From Solobacterium sp. (GTDB taxonomy: Bacteria > Bacillota_I > Bacilli_A > Erysipelotrichales > Erysipelotrichaceae), in the NCBI GenBank assembly GCA_017469885.1, contig JAFUFO010000038.1:1-64000 (forward strand): a stretch of 64,000 nucleotides of DNA. The letters are read 5' to 3'. Position numbers and translations under genes: made by a program. The notes under the pieces were generated by a model that worked only from the letters and a program-made list of their open reading frames with translations, had not been told where the DNA came from and ran no database searches. How positions within the stretch are numbered: the stretch's first letter is position 1; the number at the start of each line of letters is the position of its first letter. Positions 17,616 to 25,332 of the stretch are shown piece by piece.

Positions 17616-17647
17616 CGTCAATTCGGGCACGGTTTTATGCGGTTTTC

Positions 17648-18349
17648 TCATATCAGAGCCGCCAGAATCCGCGATAAATCGTGCGATGAGAGGATTCCGA
17701 TTGGCTCTTCATGCATGTCTCCGGACTCCGTCACAAGGATGACCGGCGCAGTGTCGGAATGCTTCATGTGGCGGTCAAAGAACAGCACCGCTTCCATAAT
17801 GGACTGCGTCCGTTTCATAAATACGGTTTCCGGTCCTTCCTCGCTGATCAGCTTCTTTACCGCTTCGTCCACGGAGCCGCCCTGCACGCACCATCCGGCA
17901 ATGCGGTCCATAGTGACAATGCCGGCAAACTTTTCATGGTCATATACCGGAAGTTTGTCACCGCCGATTTCATGAAGCAGATTATATGCTTCTTTGATTG
18001 TTGTGGTTTCATCGGCGGTCGTGACAGGCACCGTCGCAAAGGACAGAATATTCTCATCCGCATCAAGCAGTTCGGCTATCCGTTCGATGTTCTCCGTTGC
18101 GGAATCAACCGGCACTGCGATGATTTCTTCCGTACGGGCACGCTGATGTACAATCGCATTCCGCAGATCGGAATATTCCTTCAGTACTTCTTCATTCTTT
18201 GCGACGATCGCATTGTTCTTTGCCGCAAGACGCACCAGTTTCTCGAACGGCACATAATCGTTTTTGCAGAGCTGCCGGTTCAGGCTTCGCTCAATCGACG
18301 CATAGGCATTCAGAAACCGTTCCGCATTATCTATGAATTTCTCGTCCAT
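17648..18349 (-). CDS. CBS-domain protein with a possible N-terminal HEPN domain
   Basis: This 233-residue protein has two parts. The C-terminal two thirds (about 85-233) form a CBS pair, with DKLPVYDHEKFAGIVTMDRIAGW in the first and VILVTESGDMHEEPIGILSSHDLSRILA in the second; such pairs bind adenosine nucleotides. The N-terminal 75 residues are alpha-helical and end in LRNAIVHQR, where Arg63-Asn64-x3-His68 fits the Rx4-6H motif of HEPN RNases. That would make a nucleotide-sensing HEPN protein, but the assignment rests on a short motif. It follows the amidase-like gene by two bases. Confidence 0.72.
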   Translation of the reverse strand: MDEKFIDNAERFLNAYASIERSLNRQLCKNDYVPFEKLVRLAAKNNAIVAKNEEVLKEYSDLRNAIVHQRARTEEIIAVPVDSATENIERIAELLDADENILSFATVPVTTADETTTIKEAYNLLHEIGGDKLPVYDHEKFAGIVTMDRIAGWCVQGGSVDEAVKKLISEEGPETVFMKRTQSIMEAVLFFDRHMKHSDTAPVILVTESGDMHEEPIGILSSHDLSRILAALI

Positions 18350-18351
18350 AA

Positions 18352-19107
18352 TCAGTCCGCCTTATAACAGTTTACAAGCGCGCGGTAATACAGGTCGGCC
18401 GCCTTTTTCCAGCCTTCTTCTGTTCCCCACTCGGCTGTTTCTTCCTCGTTATTTACATTGATCTGCGACACGATGACGACCGGCGCCTTTGCGTTCATCA
18501 GATCCCAGCTTTCCTCTTCATAATCCGTTTTGTCGTCAATCGGTACGAGGTGTTCCTGATAATATCCGGTTTTGATCGGATGATAGTAGTAATAACCGCA
18601 CTGCGGTGCGTCTCCTGCATCGGTATACACTTCCGTAATCATACGGGCAAGCGCCTCACTGTCGTCATGATACTTTGAGGCAGGCGGATCCGCGAATACC
18701 AGCATGGTTGTGAAATTCGGGCTGTCGCCGTTATGACAGCGGACCGAAAGCACAACATCCGGCCCGGCTTCATCAATAACTTCCACACGGGTGGAAACTG
18801 CCATTGCCTGTCCGTCTTCATGCGTCCGCATGACACGGAACCGGTCATCATTTTCCAGCAGGATCTGAAGTTCATCGATGACATGCTCGTTGTATTCATC
18901 TTCACTGATGAGTCCCTGATAGCCGGAGTTATCTCCGCCGTGGGCGTTATCCAGCATGACGGTGATTACGGAGCCTTTGCTCCGTCCTTTGCCGGTGACA
19001 AGCTGAAAGATTACCAGTCCGATGATCAGCACAAACAGACCGAAAATAATCATCGCCAGCTGTCTGGTCTGTTTCCGTATCCTTCTTCTTCTGCGTTTCT
19101 TTGCCAT
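18352..19107 (-). CDS. membrane-anchored N-acetylmuramoyl-L-alanine amidase-like protein, degenerate active site
   Basis: This 251-residue protein has a very basic N-terminus (KKRRRRRIRK), one membrane helix (about 17-38) and an extracellular domain of the Amidase_3 type, which cuts the sugar-peptide bond of peptidoglycan. Zinc-ligand positions look present: His56 in NAHGG, Glu69 in SEDEYNEH and His125 in VRCHN. The catalytic Glu of the usual VExGFxSN motif is missing: the region reads VSQINVNN with Ser214 at that place. It may bind rather than cut cell wall. The ATG is chosen for its spacing to GGGG; a GTG two codons earlier is possible. Confidence 0.68.
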   Translation of the reverse strand: MAKKRRRRRIRKQTRQLAMIIFGLFVLIIGLVIFQLVTGKGRSKGSVITVMLDNAHGGDNSGYQGLISEDEYNEHVIDELQILLENDDRFRVMRTHEDGQAMAVSTRVEVIDEAGPDVVLSVRCHNGDSPNFTTMLVFADPPASKYHDDSEALARMITEVYTDAGDAPQCGYYYYHPIKTGYYQEHLVPIDDKTDYEEESWDLMNAKAPVVIVSQINVNNEEETAEWGTEEGWKKAADLYYRALVNCYKAD

Positions 19108-19109
19108 GA

Positions 19110-19943
19110 TCACATGACCCCTTTATATTCTTCCAGTGCAGCAGCTGCGCTCATCTCATCAATCATCCGTTTGACAAGCGTATCGATCTTTTCCCCTTCG
19201 GTATAGTCTGCCGGCGCAATAAAATCCGCACGGTTTTCCCGGATCAGCTTTTCCGCCGCAAATCCGGCCGCGGCGCTGTTTGTGTTGTATACGGCAACCG
19301 CCTTTCCGCCGTTTGCCTTGACCAGCTTCATGCATGGGACATCGGTCAGTCCGTCTGCGATGTAAATCATCCGACTGAACGGAATGGGCCTCTCTTCCAT
19401 CGGCACCCAGGTATTCAGGTCGCTGTCATTGCTTTCATCGAGCACCTGCTTGTTGATGCGGAAAATATACTGCGTCTTCGTCGTATAGTTGACGATCTGT
19501 GCAGGCCACTGCGCAATGCCGTTTTCATCATAATAATAACGGCATGCATAAATTTTCTTCATCTCGGATGCGATTGCGGAATCATTGATGATCTCTTCCA
19601 TGCCGGAAGAAATAATGTAGTGTTCCACCTCAATCCCGCGTTCTTTTCCGTAGGCATTGATGCGGCCGAACCATTCGCGCACTCCGGGATACAGATTGAT
19701 GTTCTGTCCGACCCCTTCAAAATCCGACTGTTTCAGCGGATGCCCCGCCTCTTCATACTTCCGTTTCAGCATGAAGAGATAGGCGCTGATTCCGTCCATC
19801 CGGTTTTCCTTCGATAGTTCTCCGACTTCCTTCCAGAAATCCTTCGGTCTCGCATAGCCAAGATCAGGTATCAGACTGTACTCCTGCATGTCACGGTCGC
19901 ACAGTGTCTTGTCAAAGTCATACATGATCGCCGCTTTTTTCAT
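19110..19943 (-). CDS. HAD-superfamily (phosphoserine-phosphatase-like) hydrolase
   Basis: This 277-residue protein carries HAD motif I as MYDFDKTLCDRDMQE at the N-terminus, with Asp nucleophile and acid. IISSGMEEIIND serves as motif II and MIYIADGLTDVPCMKLVKANGG as motifs III-IV. The large cap between motifs I and II is typical of phosphoserine-phosphatase-like members that act on small phosphomonoesters. The start is the ATG with GAGG nine bases upstream; a longer version lacks a ribosome site. It lies between pepV and the amidase-like gene, and its stop overlaps the start region of the latter. Confidence 0.85.
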   Translation of the reverse strand: MKKAAIMYDFDKTLCDRDMQEYSLIPDLGYARPKDFWKEVGELSKENRMDGISAYLFMLKRKYEEAGHPLKQSDFEGVGQNINLYPGVREWFGRINAYGKERGIEVEHYIISSGMEEIINDSAIASEMKKIYACRYYYDENGIAQWPAQIVNYTTKTQYIFRINKQVLDESNDSDLNTWVPMEERPIPFSRMIYIADGLTDVPCMKLVKANGGKAVAVYNTNSAAAGFAAEKLIRENRADFIAPADYTEGEKIDTLVKRMIDEMSAAAALEEYKGVM

Positions 19944-19960
19944 CACAGTTTTCCTCATTC

Positions 19961-19986
19961 CAAAACGGCACGTAACACGTGCCGTT
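19961..19986 (-). terminator. hairpin terminator after pepV
   Basis: AACGGCACGT and ACGTGCCGTT form a perfect 10-bp stem with a three-base loop, followed by only TTTT on the minus strand. It may terminate partly and set a lower level for the downstream genes. Confidence 0.65.
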
Positions 19987-19994
19987 CTCTTTCA

Positions 19995-21356
19995 TCAGAT
20001 TTCAAGCAGTTTAAGCAGTGCGTGAACATAGATCTCCGTCTGGAGAAGCAGTTCATCCACACCGACGCATTCGTTCGCATCGTGAATATGATAATCCTTG
20101 CCGGGGAACGAACAGCCAAACGCAATCGTATTGTTAATGCCCTTGGCATAGGTTCCGCCGCCCATGGTCATCGGCTTCGAGTTTGTATCACCGGTGACTT
20201 CCTGATAGGCACTAAGCAGGCTTGATACAAGCTGCGAGTCAATCGGGAAGTAAAGCGGTTCCGCATGACGGTGCAGTTCGATCACGCCGTTCTCATCTTC
20301 GAGCCGTCCGTTCATGGCTTTCAGCACAGACTTTGTGCTCATCGTTACCGGGGACCGGATATCAATCGTACCGGTAATGACGCCGTCCTGCATCGAAATC
20401 ATTCCGACATTCAGTGTCAGCACACCGAATTCATCTTCCAGTTTCGCATTGAGACCGGCACCGTCTGTCGCAAGACCGAAGTGACTGCAGTAGAAATCCA
20501 CAAACGGATCCTGCATGCCGGCTTCCTTCAGCGCAACGAGAAGACAGGAAATCGCATTGATGCCAAGTTCCGGTGTGCTCGCATGTGCTGCCTTGCCGTA
20601 AACGGTAATGGTATTGATGCCGTCTTCTTCCGTCACATCAAACTCAATATTCAGATTGTGGAGCCAGTCTCCGAATTTCTTCGAGGAATAACAGGTCTTC
20701 GGCACCTTTGCTGTACAGCGGGCACAGACGATGTTCCGTGCCGTGCCGCCGCGGATATCAAGGATATTCGTCCGGTTACAGCGGAATTCTCCCCCCAGCA
20801 TTCCCTTTTCGCCATGCACGCCGGGAAATTCACCGTCCGGTGTAAACCCGTAGTCGACATGTCCTTCATGATCCACGTAGTACTTCAGGCACTGCGATCC
20901 GGTTTCTTCATTGGTACCCATGATAAGACGGATCCGCTTGTTCATGGGCACATTCAGATCCCGCAGAACCTTGAGTGCCATCATACTGGCGACCACTGCG
21001 CCTTTATCGTCGTTGACGCCGCGGCCGTAGAGAATGCCGTCTTTTTCCGTCATCACAAACGGGTCCGTATTCCATCCGTCTTCCCGGTTTGCCGGTACGA
21101 CATCCAGATGTCCGATCACACCGATCAGTTCATTTCCTTCACCGATCTCCGCATAACCGCAGTAGTTATCCAGATTGACGGTTTTAAACCCATCCTGTTC
21201 CAGCATGCCAAGTGCCGCATGCAGAACATCTCTGGGACCTTTTCCGAACGGCGCGCCTTCTTCCGGCTGTCCTTCCGTGCTGTTGATTGCGACCAGTTTT
21301 CCAAGCCGGCCGACCAGTTCATCACGGTATCCGATCACCATTGTTCTGACGTTCAT
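19995..21356 (-). CDS. pepV: dipeptidase PepV-like (M20 family)
   Basis: This 453-residue cytoplasmic metallopeptidase cleaves dipeptides to recycle amino acids. M20 motifs are clear: IGVIGHLDVVPA (zinc His and Asp), GRGVNDDKGAVVASM (bridging Asp), MGTNEETGSQC (catalytic Glu pair), and a C-terminal MGGGTYAKGINNTIAFG with a downstream FPGKDYHIHDANEC that holds the last ligand His. Length matches the PepV/Sapep group. GGAGG five bases before the ATG sets the start at MNVRTMV. A long structured leader precedes it. Confidence 0.88.
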   Translation of the reverse strand: MNVRTMVIGYRDELVGRLGKLVAINSTEGQPEEGAPFGKGPRDVLHAALGMLEQDGFKTVNLDNYCGYAEIGEGNELIGVIGHLDVVPANREDGWNTDPFVMTEKDGILYGRGVNDDKGAVVASMMALKVLRDLNVPMNKRIRLIMGTNEETGSQCLKYYVDHEGHVDYGFTPDGEFPGVHGEKGMLGGEFRCNRTNILDIRGGTARNIVCARCTAKVPKTCYSSKKFGDWLHNLNIEFDVTEEDGINTITVYGKAAHASTPELGINAISCLLVALKEAGMQDPFVDFYCSHFGLATDGAGLNAKLEDEFGVLTLNVGMISMQDGVITGTIDIRSPVTMSTKSVLKAMNGRLEDENGVIELHRHAEPLYFPIDSQLVSSLLSAYQEVTGDTNSKPMTMGGGTYAKGINNTIAFGCSFPGKDYHIHDANECVGVDELLLQTEIYVHALLKLLEI

Positions 21357-21379
21357 AATTGCCTCCAAATTTAGCGGAA

Positions 21380-21490
21380 CGAGTTCTCACACATCGAAAA
21401 GGAATAATGCTGTTCCGCTTCCTTTTCCTCCGGACAGAACTGCGTCCGGACGGCAGTATTCACCGCCGAAAACATAACTTTATTGTACCA
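21380..21490 (-). promoter_or_regulatory. pepV promoter and structured leader
   Basis: On the minus strand an extended -10 (TGG-TACAAT) is followed by about 100 transcribed bases before the pepV ribosome site. A TTGACA lies 12 bases before that TACAAT and 17 bases before an alternative TAAAGT. The leader can fold into three hairpins: CGGCGGT/ACTGCCG, TCCGGAC/GTCCGGA and AGCGGAAC/GTTCCGCT. No known riboswitch or T-box motif was recognised. Confidence 0.5.
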
Positions 21491-21508
21491 AATTCATTAT
21501 GTCAAATA

Positions 21509-22264
21509 CTAGATTGACGCAATCAGTCCGACCGGGCAGTGATCGCTGCCCTCCACGGAATCAAAGATCATGCTGTCTTCGATTTTGTCCATCAGACGGT
21601 TCGATACAACGAAGTAGTCGATCCGCCATCCGGCATTGTTCTTCCGCGCATTGAAGCGATAGCTCCACCAGCTGTAACGCACGGTGTCCGGATACAGTGT
21701 ACGGAACGTATCGGTAAAGCCGCAGTCCAGCAGCTTGCCGAACGCTTCGCGCTCTTCATCGGAGAAGCCCGCATTCTTATGGTTGGACGCCGGGTTTTTG
21801 ATGTCGATTTCCTCGTGTGCCACATTGAGATCGCCGGTATAGATGACCGGTTTTTCCTGATCCAGCTTCATGAGATGGTTCCGCAAGCATGCCTCCCATT
21901 CCATCCGGAACGGCAGACGCGCAAGCCCTTCCTTGGAGTTCGGCACATACGCACAGACAAACCAGAAGTCCGGGTATTCCAGCGAAATGACCCGTCCTTC
22001 CTTTGTCTCATCCCCTTCAATGTCATACAGGACACGAAGCGGTTCTTTCTTTGTATACACCAGCGTTCCGCTGTAGCCCTTGCGCTCGGCGCTGTTCATA
22101 TAGCGGTGATACCCTTCGAAGCACATTGCCTCTTCCAGCTGGTTTTCCTGCATCTTTGTTTCCTGGATGGCAAAGATATCCGCATCCATCTGCGCAAAGA
22201 ATTCCGGAAATCCTTTTTTCATACAGGCGCGCAGCCCGTTTACATTCCACGAAATCAGTTTCAT
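21509..22264 (-). CDS. exoA: exodeoxyribonuclease III / AP endonuclease
   Basis: This 251-residue enzyme cuts DNA at abasic sites and degrades 3' ends in base-excision repair. The exonuclease III motifs are present: MKLISWNVNGLRA, DIFAIQETKMQ with the metal Glu, YTGDLNVAHEEIDIKNP, FTDTFRTLYPDTVRYSWWSYR, and SDHCPVG with the catalytic Asp-His. Length is typical. The ATG overlaps the stop of the upstream peptidase (ATGA) and has no Shine-Dalgarno of its own, so translation is probably coupled. Confidence 0.94.
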   Translation of the reverse strand: MKLISWNVNGLRACMKKGFPEFFAQMDADIFAIQETKMQENQLEEAMCFEGYHRYMNSAERKGYSGTLVYTKKEPLRVLYDIEGDETKEGRVISLEYPDFWFVCAYVPNSKEGLARLPFRMEWEACLRNHLMKLDQEKPVIYTGDLNVAHEEIDIKNPASNHKNAGFSDEEREAFGKLLDCGFTDTFRTLYPDTVRYSWWSYRFNARKNNAGWRIDYFVVSNRLMDKIEDSMIFDSVEGSDHCPVGLIASI

Positions 22265-24060
22265 ACGGTTCGCTTGATGGCCTTTGTGACCTGACGAAGC
22301 CAGGTCTTCTCTTTCGGCGCAAGATACGGACTGACAGTCTCATAGACCTGCTTGTGATAAGCGTTGAGCAGTGCAAGTTCCTCATCATCCAGCAGGGAAA
22401 CTTCGATTGCCTCAACTTCATACGGGCAGAAGGTAAGATTTTCAAAATGCATCCACTGACCGTAGAAGTTCTTTTCGCCCTTTACGACAAGCAGTTCGTT
22501 TTCAATACGGATGCCGAGTTTGTGCGGGAGGTAGACGCCCGGTTCATCCGTGACGATCATGCCTTCCTCAAGCACCGCATTGCCGCGTCTGCCCCAGGAG
22601 ACGGACTGCGGTCCTTCATGGACCGACAGTACATGTCCGACGCCATGGCCGGTGCCGCACTGGTAATCGATATTCTCATTCCACAGCGGACGGCGGGCAA
22701 GAATGTCGAGGTTGTTGCCGGCAGTGCCGTAGAGGAAGTTTGCGCTCATCAGTCCGAGATGTCCCTTCAGGACCTTCGTATAAAGACGGCGTTCTTCCGC
22801 AGTCAGTTTTCCGACCGCAATCGTACGGGTGATATCCGTCGTACCGTCTTTGTACGTTCCGCCGGAGTCCACCAGCAGGAAGCCCTTTGCCTTGACCGCG
22901 GAGTGTTTCTGTTCGGTTGCACTGTAATGCATCATTGCACCGTTTTCCTGGTAGGCACAGATTGTCGTGAAGGATGGTTCAATATAATCTTCACCCTGTG
23001 CACGGAGCTCATAGAGATGGTTCTGGGCAATGACTTCCGTCATATCGCCCTTTTCCACATTCTGCTTGACCCAGTACAGGAACTTCACCATGGCAGCGCC
23101 GTCCTTGATGTGGGCGTTGATCGTATTCTTGATCTCTGTCGGATTCTTGACAGCCCGGAACAGCTGAACCGGAGAAGCCTCGTTGATGATGGTATTCGAC
23201 GCATCCAGGCGTGCATAGAGCGCAGCGCTTGTCGTATTGAGATCCGTCCAGATCGTACGCTTGCGCAGTGTCGCAAGATCCTTTCCCAGCATGGAATACG
23301 GACGTACGGCAACGTTGTATTTTGCGAAGTGCTTCTTCACTTCCGCACTGACCTTTTCAAAGTCAATGTAGTAGAACACCCGTGTCTTTGTGATCAGCGC
23401 AAAGGCATAGGCAACCGGTGTGGATTCAATGTCATTGCCGCGGATATTCAGCATCCAGCACGGATCCTCCAGACGCGTCAGAAGCAGGGTGTCTGCGCCC
23501 TTCTCCTTCATTGCCTTGCGGACACGCGCAATGCGCTCCTCGGCGGTTTCACCGGTATACTTGGCAGGCAGTACATACAGTTTGTCTGCCGGCATATACG
23601 GACGGTCCTTTCCCCAGACCGTTCCCGCAAAATCCTCATCCATGCGGATCTTTGCGTTCTTTGCCTTCAGGGCATCCGCAAGCTTGCGCGCATTGGCTGC
23701 GCTGACGACACGGCCGTCAAAGCCGAGCACGCCGTTTTTCGGTGTCTTCTGGATCAGGAAATCAATCGGATCGGGAACCCCATCCTGACGCAGACGCATC
23801 AGGGTGACACAGGTACCTTCCAGTTCGTGTTCCGCCTGCGTGAAATAGCGTCCGTCGGTCCAGAGACCGGCAAACGTCTTTGTGATGATCACGCATCCCG
23901 ATTCTCCGGAAAAGCCGGAGAGGAAGGATTTACAGCGGAAATACGGCGCTGTGTACTCATCGGACAGATGGTCGTCCTCATTCGGCACATAGTAAATATC
24001 GATGTGCCGCTGCTTCATCAGTTTTCGTACTTCTTTGATTCTCTCGTCTACTGTTAACAT
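22261..24060 (-). CDS. Xaa-Pro aminopeptidase (M24B family, long form)
   Basis: This 599-residue peptidase removes N-terminal residues before proline. It has the three-part layout of the long eukaryote-like form: two creatinase-like N-terminal domains (about 1-300) and a pita-bread catalytic domain with FLLVDSGGTYKDGTTDITRT (two metal Asp), HGVGHVLSVHEGPQ (metal His), VTDEPGVYLP and IRIENELLV (metal Glu residues), plus a C-terminal tail of about 60 residues. GAGGG 11 bases before the ATG supports the start. It is followed directly by exoA. A strong terminator separates it from the RNA region upstream. Confidence 0.92.
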   Translation of the reverse strand: MLTVDERIKEVRKLMKQRHIDIYYVPNEDDHLSDEYTAPYFRCKSFLSGFSGESGCVIITKTFAGLWTDGRYFTQAEHELEGTCVTLMRLRQDGVPDPIDFLIQKTPKNGVLGFDGRVVSAANARKLADALKAKNAKIRMDEDFAGTVWGKDRPYMPADKLYVLPAKYTGETAEERIARVRKAMKEKGADTLLLTRLEDPCWMLNIRGNDIESTPVAYAFALITKTRVFYYIDFEKVSAEVKKHFAKYNVAVRPYSMLGKDLATLRKRTIWTDLNTTSAALYARLDASNTIINEASPVQLFRAVKNPTEIKNTINAHIKDGAAMVKFLYWVKQNVEKGDMTEVIAQNHLYELRAQGEDYIEPSFTTICAYQENGAMMHYSATEQKHSAVKAKGFLLVDSGGTYKDGTTDITRTIAVGKLTAEERRLYTKVLKGHLGLMSANFLYGTAGNNLDILARRPLWNENIDYQCGTGHGVGHVLSVHEGPQSVSWGRRGNAVLEEGMIVTDEPGVYLPHKLGIRIENELLVVKGEKNFYGQWMHFENLTFCPYEVEAIEVSLLDDEELALLNAYHKQVYETVSPYLAPKEKTWLRQVTKAIKRTV

Positions 24061-24089
24061 GTGTAATTTACCCTCACTAACCGTCCTAT

Positions 24090-24095
24090 ATTATA
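24090..24095 (-). promoter_or_regulatory. -10 box of the aminopeptidase gene
   Basis: TATAAT on the minus strand lies just behind the T-run of the upstream terminator and 29 bases before the ATG at 24060. The -35 region would fall inside the terminator stem and is not convincing. Confidence 0.45.
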
Positions 24096-24098
24096 TAT

Positions 24099-24140
24099 AA
24101 AAAAAGATTCCGCTGCAGTTTATCTGCAAATCGGAATCTT
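24099..24140 (-). terminator. strong terminator of the 24099-24403 RNA
   Basis: AAGATTCCG and CGGAATCTT form a 9-bp stem enclosing a second pairing (TGCAG/CTGCA). It is followed on the minus strand by a run of seven T, two of them shared with the stem. Confidence 0.85.
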
Positions 24141-24144
24141 CATT

Positions 24145-24228
24145 TCATTTGTTTTGCGGTTTTTTATGCGTTCCGCAGATAGGTATTGGTACCTGTTTCT
24201 TCCGGATTTCTCCGGATCTTTGAATCAT
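24145..24228 (-). CDS. possible 27-residue basic peptide
   Basis: ATG to TGA reads MIQRSGEIRKKQVPIPICGT and seven more residues, strongly basic with one Cys. No Shine-Dalgarno is visible before it. It lies ten bases after the MDKFE frame, in the same RNA. It may be chance. Confidence 0.15.
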   Translation of the reverse strand: MIQRSGEIRKKQVPIPICGTHKKPQNK

Positions 24229-24237
24229 TCAGTTTTA

Positions 24238-24255
24238 TTACTCGAACTTGTCCAT
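24238..24255 (-). CDS. five-codon reading frame MDKFE
   Basis: ATG, four codons and two stop codons in a row, preceded by GAGGA with seven-base spacing. It ends in TTCGAGTAA, which resembles the hairpin around the end of the first tiny frame. It may be a leader peptide; translation is unproven. Confidence 0.25.
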   Translation of the reverse strand: MDKFE

Positions 24256-24341
24256 TGGTCTGTCCTCAATGCAGACTTCTCTTTCTTTTTATGAGGATAT
24301 TCCCGTTCCCTGAATGTTCTGCCTGATTCAGAGAACTCGAA

Positions 24342-24368
24342 TTAGTATTCGAGAAGCACCTTCTTCAT
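24342..24368 (-). CDS. eight-codon reading frame MKKVLLEY (possible leader peptide)
   Basis: The ATG has an excellent GGAGG site eight bases before it, better than many real genes here, and lies about 35 bases from the predicted transcript start. Its last codons lie inside the CTCGAA/TTCGAG hairpin, so translation would open that structure. This is how attenuation leaders work, but no downstream gene clearly depends on it. Confidence 0.35.
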   Translation of the reverse strand: MKKVLLEY

Positions 24369-24463
24369 ATGCTGTACCTCCATTGGGTTCAGTTTCTCTT
24401 TACACTTTCAATATAGCCTGAATCCGGTTTATGAACAGTCTTTAATTTTAGTTATATATCCCC

Positions 24464-24502
24464 TATAATAATTTTGTTGGGCCCGGTGTTCCGGGATTTT
24501 TT
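24464..24502 (+). promoter_or_regulatory. nudC promoter with hairpin and T-run in the leader
   Basis: TATAAT at 24464-24469 precedes nudC. Between it and the ATG, CCCGG-TGTT-CCGGG (24482-24495) is followed by ATTTTTT, which looks like a compact terminator. Transcripts might stop there unless the hairpin is blocked. Confidence 0.4.
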
Positions 24503-24510
24503 GTGAAATT

Positions 24511-25332
24511 ATGATACATGAAATAGCTCCTCATGCCTTCCACAATGAGTGGAAGCCCCGTCAGCCGGTCAGCGATGATGTCGTGTTTGGCTATGACGGA
24601 CGAAACGTGATCCTGAAATCGGATCAGACTTTTTTTCATTACGGTGAACTTGATCACCGGCATGAATTCATTTACCTCTTCAGTATTGATGAAACCGCTT
24701 TTTATCTGACGGAAATCCCGCAGACAAACAAGGCGATCTCACTGAATATCAACTTCGCACGATACTATGAGCCCCGCATGCTGGGATTTGCCTGCGTGAC
24801 CGGCTGGCATCTTTACCGCTGGCAGAAACGCAACCGGTTCTGCGGTTCCTGCGGAACCCATATGATTCCAGACGGAAAAGAGCGCGCGCTGCGCTGCCCG
24901 CAATGCGGAAACATCGTATATCCCCGCATCAATCCTGCCGTGATCGTCGGCATTCTGAACAAAAACGATGAACTGCTCATCACCCAGTATGCCATCTCCC
25001 ACGGAGAATACCGCCATGATGCCCTGGTCGCAGGCTATTGCGAAATCGGAGAGACCGTGGAAGACTGTGTCCGCCGCGAAGTAATGGAAGAAACCGGTCT
25101 AGCGGTAACGAACCTGCGTTATTTCAAATCACAGCCCTGGTCCTTCTCCGAATCCATTCTGTTCGGCTTTTTCTGCGATGTGGAAGACGACAGTATCTCT
25201 CTGGACCGTCAGGAACTGAAATCTGCCGTCTGGAAGAAACAGGACGACAGTTATGATCTGCCTGGTGAAGCATCCCTTACCGCAAATATGATCCGGTACT
25301 TCCGGGATGGAAAGGTACACTATGGACTTTAA
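24511..25332 (+). CDS. nudC: NAD+ diphosphatase (NADH pyrophosphatase)
   Basis: This 273-residue Nudix hydrolase splits NAD(H) to NMN(H) and AMP, and can remove NAD caps from RNA. The zinc ribbon is present (FCGSCGTHM and RCPQCGNIVYPR), then the Nudix box GYCEIGETVEDCVRREVMEETG. The NudC-specific SQPWSF follows. Length matches the family. The ATG has no strong Shine-Dalgarno site and a terminator-like hairpin lies just upstream. The 3' end overlaps the start of the GH13 gene by 11 bases, so the two form an operon. Confidence 0.92.
   Translation: MIHEIAPHAFHNEWKPRQPVSDDVVFGYDGRNVILKSDQTFFHYGELDHRHEFIYLFSIDETAFYLTEIPQTNKAISLNINFARYYEPRMLGFACVTGWHLYRWQKRNRFCGSCGTHMIPDGKERALRCPQCGNIVYPRINPAVIVGILNKNDELLITQYAISHGEYRHDALVAGYCEIGETVEDCVRREVMEETGLAVTNLRYFKSQPWSFSESILFGFFCDVEDDSISLDRQELKSAVWKKQDDSYDLPGEASLTANMIRYFRDGKVHYGL

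Larger units (their letters stand above)
24099..24403 (-). ncRNA. candidate structured RNA or leader with tiny reading frames
   Basis: This gap has no gene of normal size, but the minus strand shows a transcription unit: a TATATT at 24410-24415 with a weak -35, then about 305 bases rich in hairpins, then a strong terminator. Hairpins seen are CTCGAA/TTCGAG, a 10-bp TTCTCTGAAT/ATTCAGGGAA, TCCGGA-GAAA-TCCGGA with a GNRA-type loop, AGGTA/TACCT and TGCGG/CCGCA. Two tiny frames have good ribosome sites. It may be a small RNA or an attenuated leader of the aminopeptidase gene. No known RNA family was recognised. Confidence 0.45.

Noticed and set aside
21375-21480. T-box or other known riboswitch before pepV
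   Set aside because: The conserved T-box sequence and other known cores are absent, so the leader is left as an unassigned fold.
22003-24057. A 684-residue plus-strand frame opposite the aminopeptidase gene
   Set aside because: It is a shadow of the peptidase gene; it lacks a ribosome site and any recognisable domain.
24463-24663. A 66-residue minus-strand frame over the start of nudC
   Set aside because: It lies antisense to nudC with no ribosome site and covers its leader.
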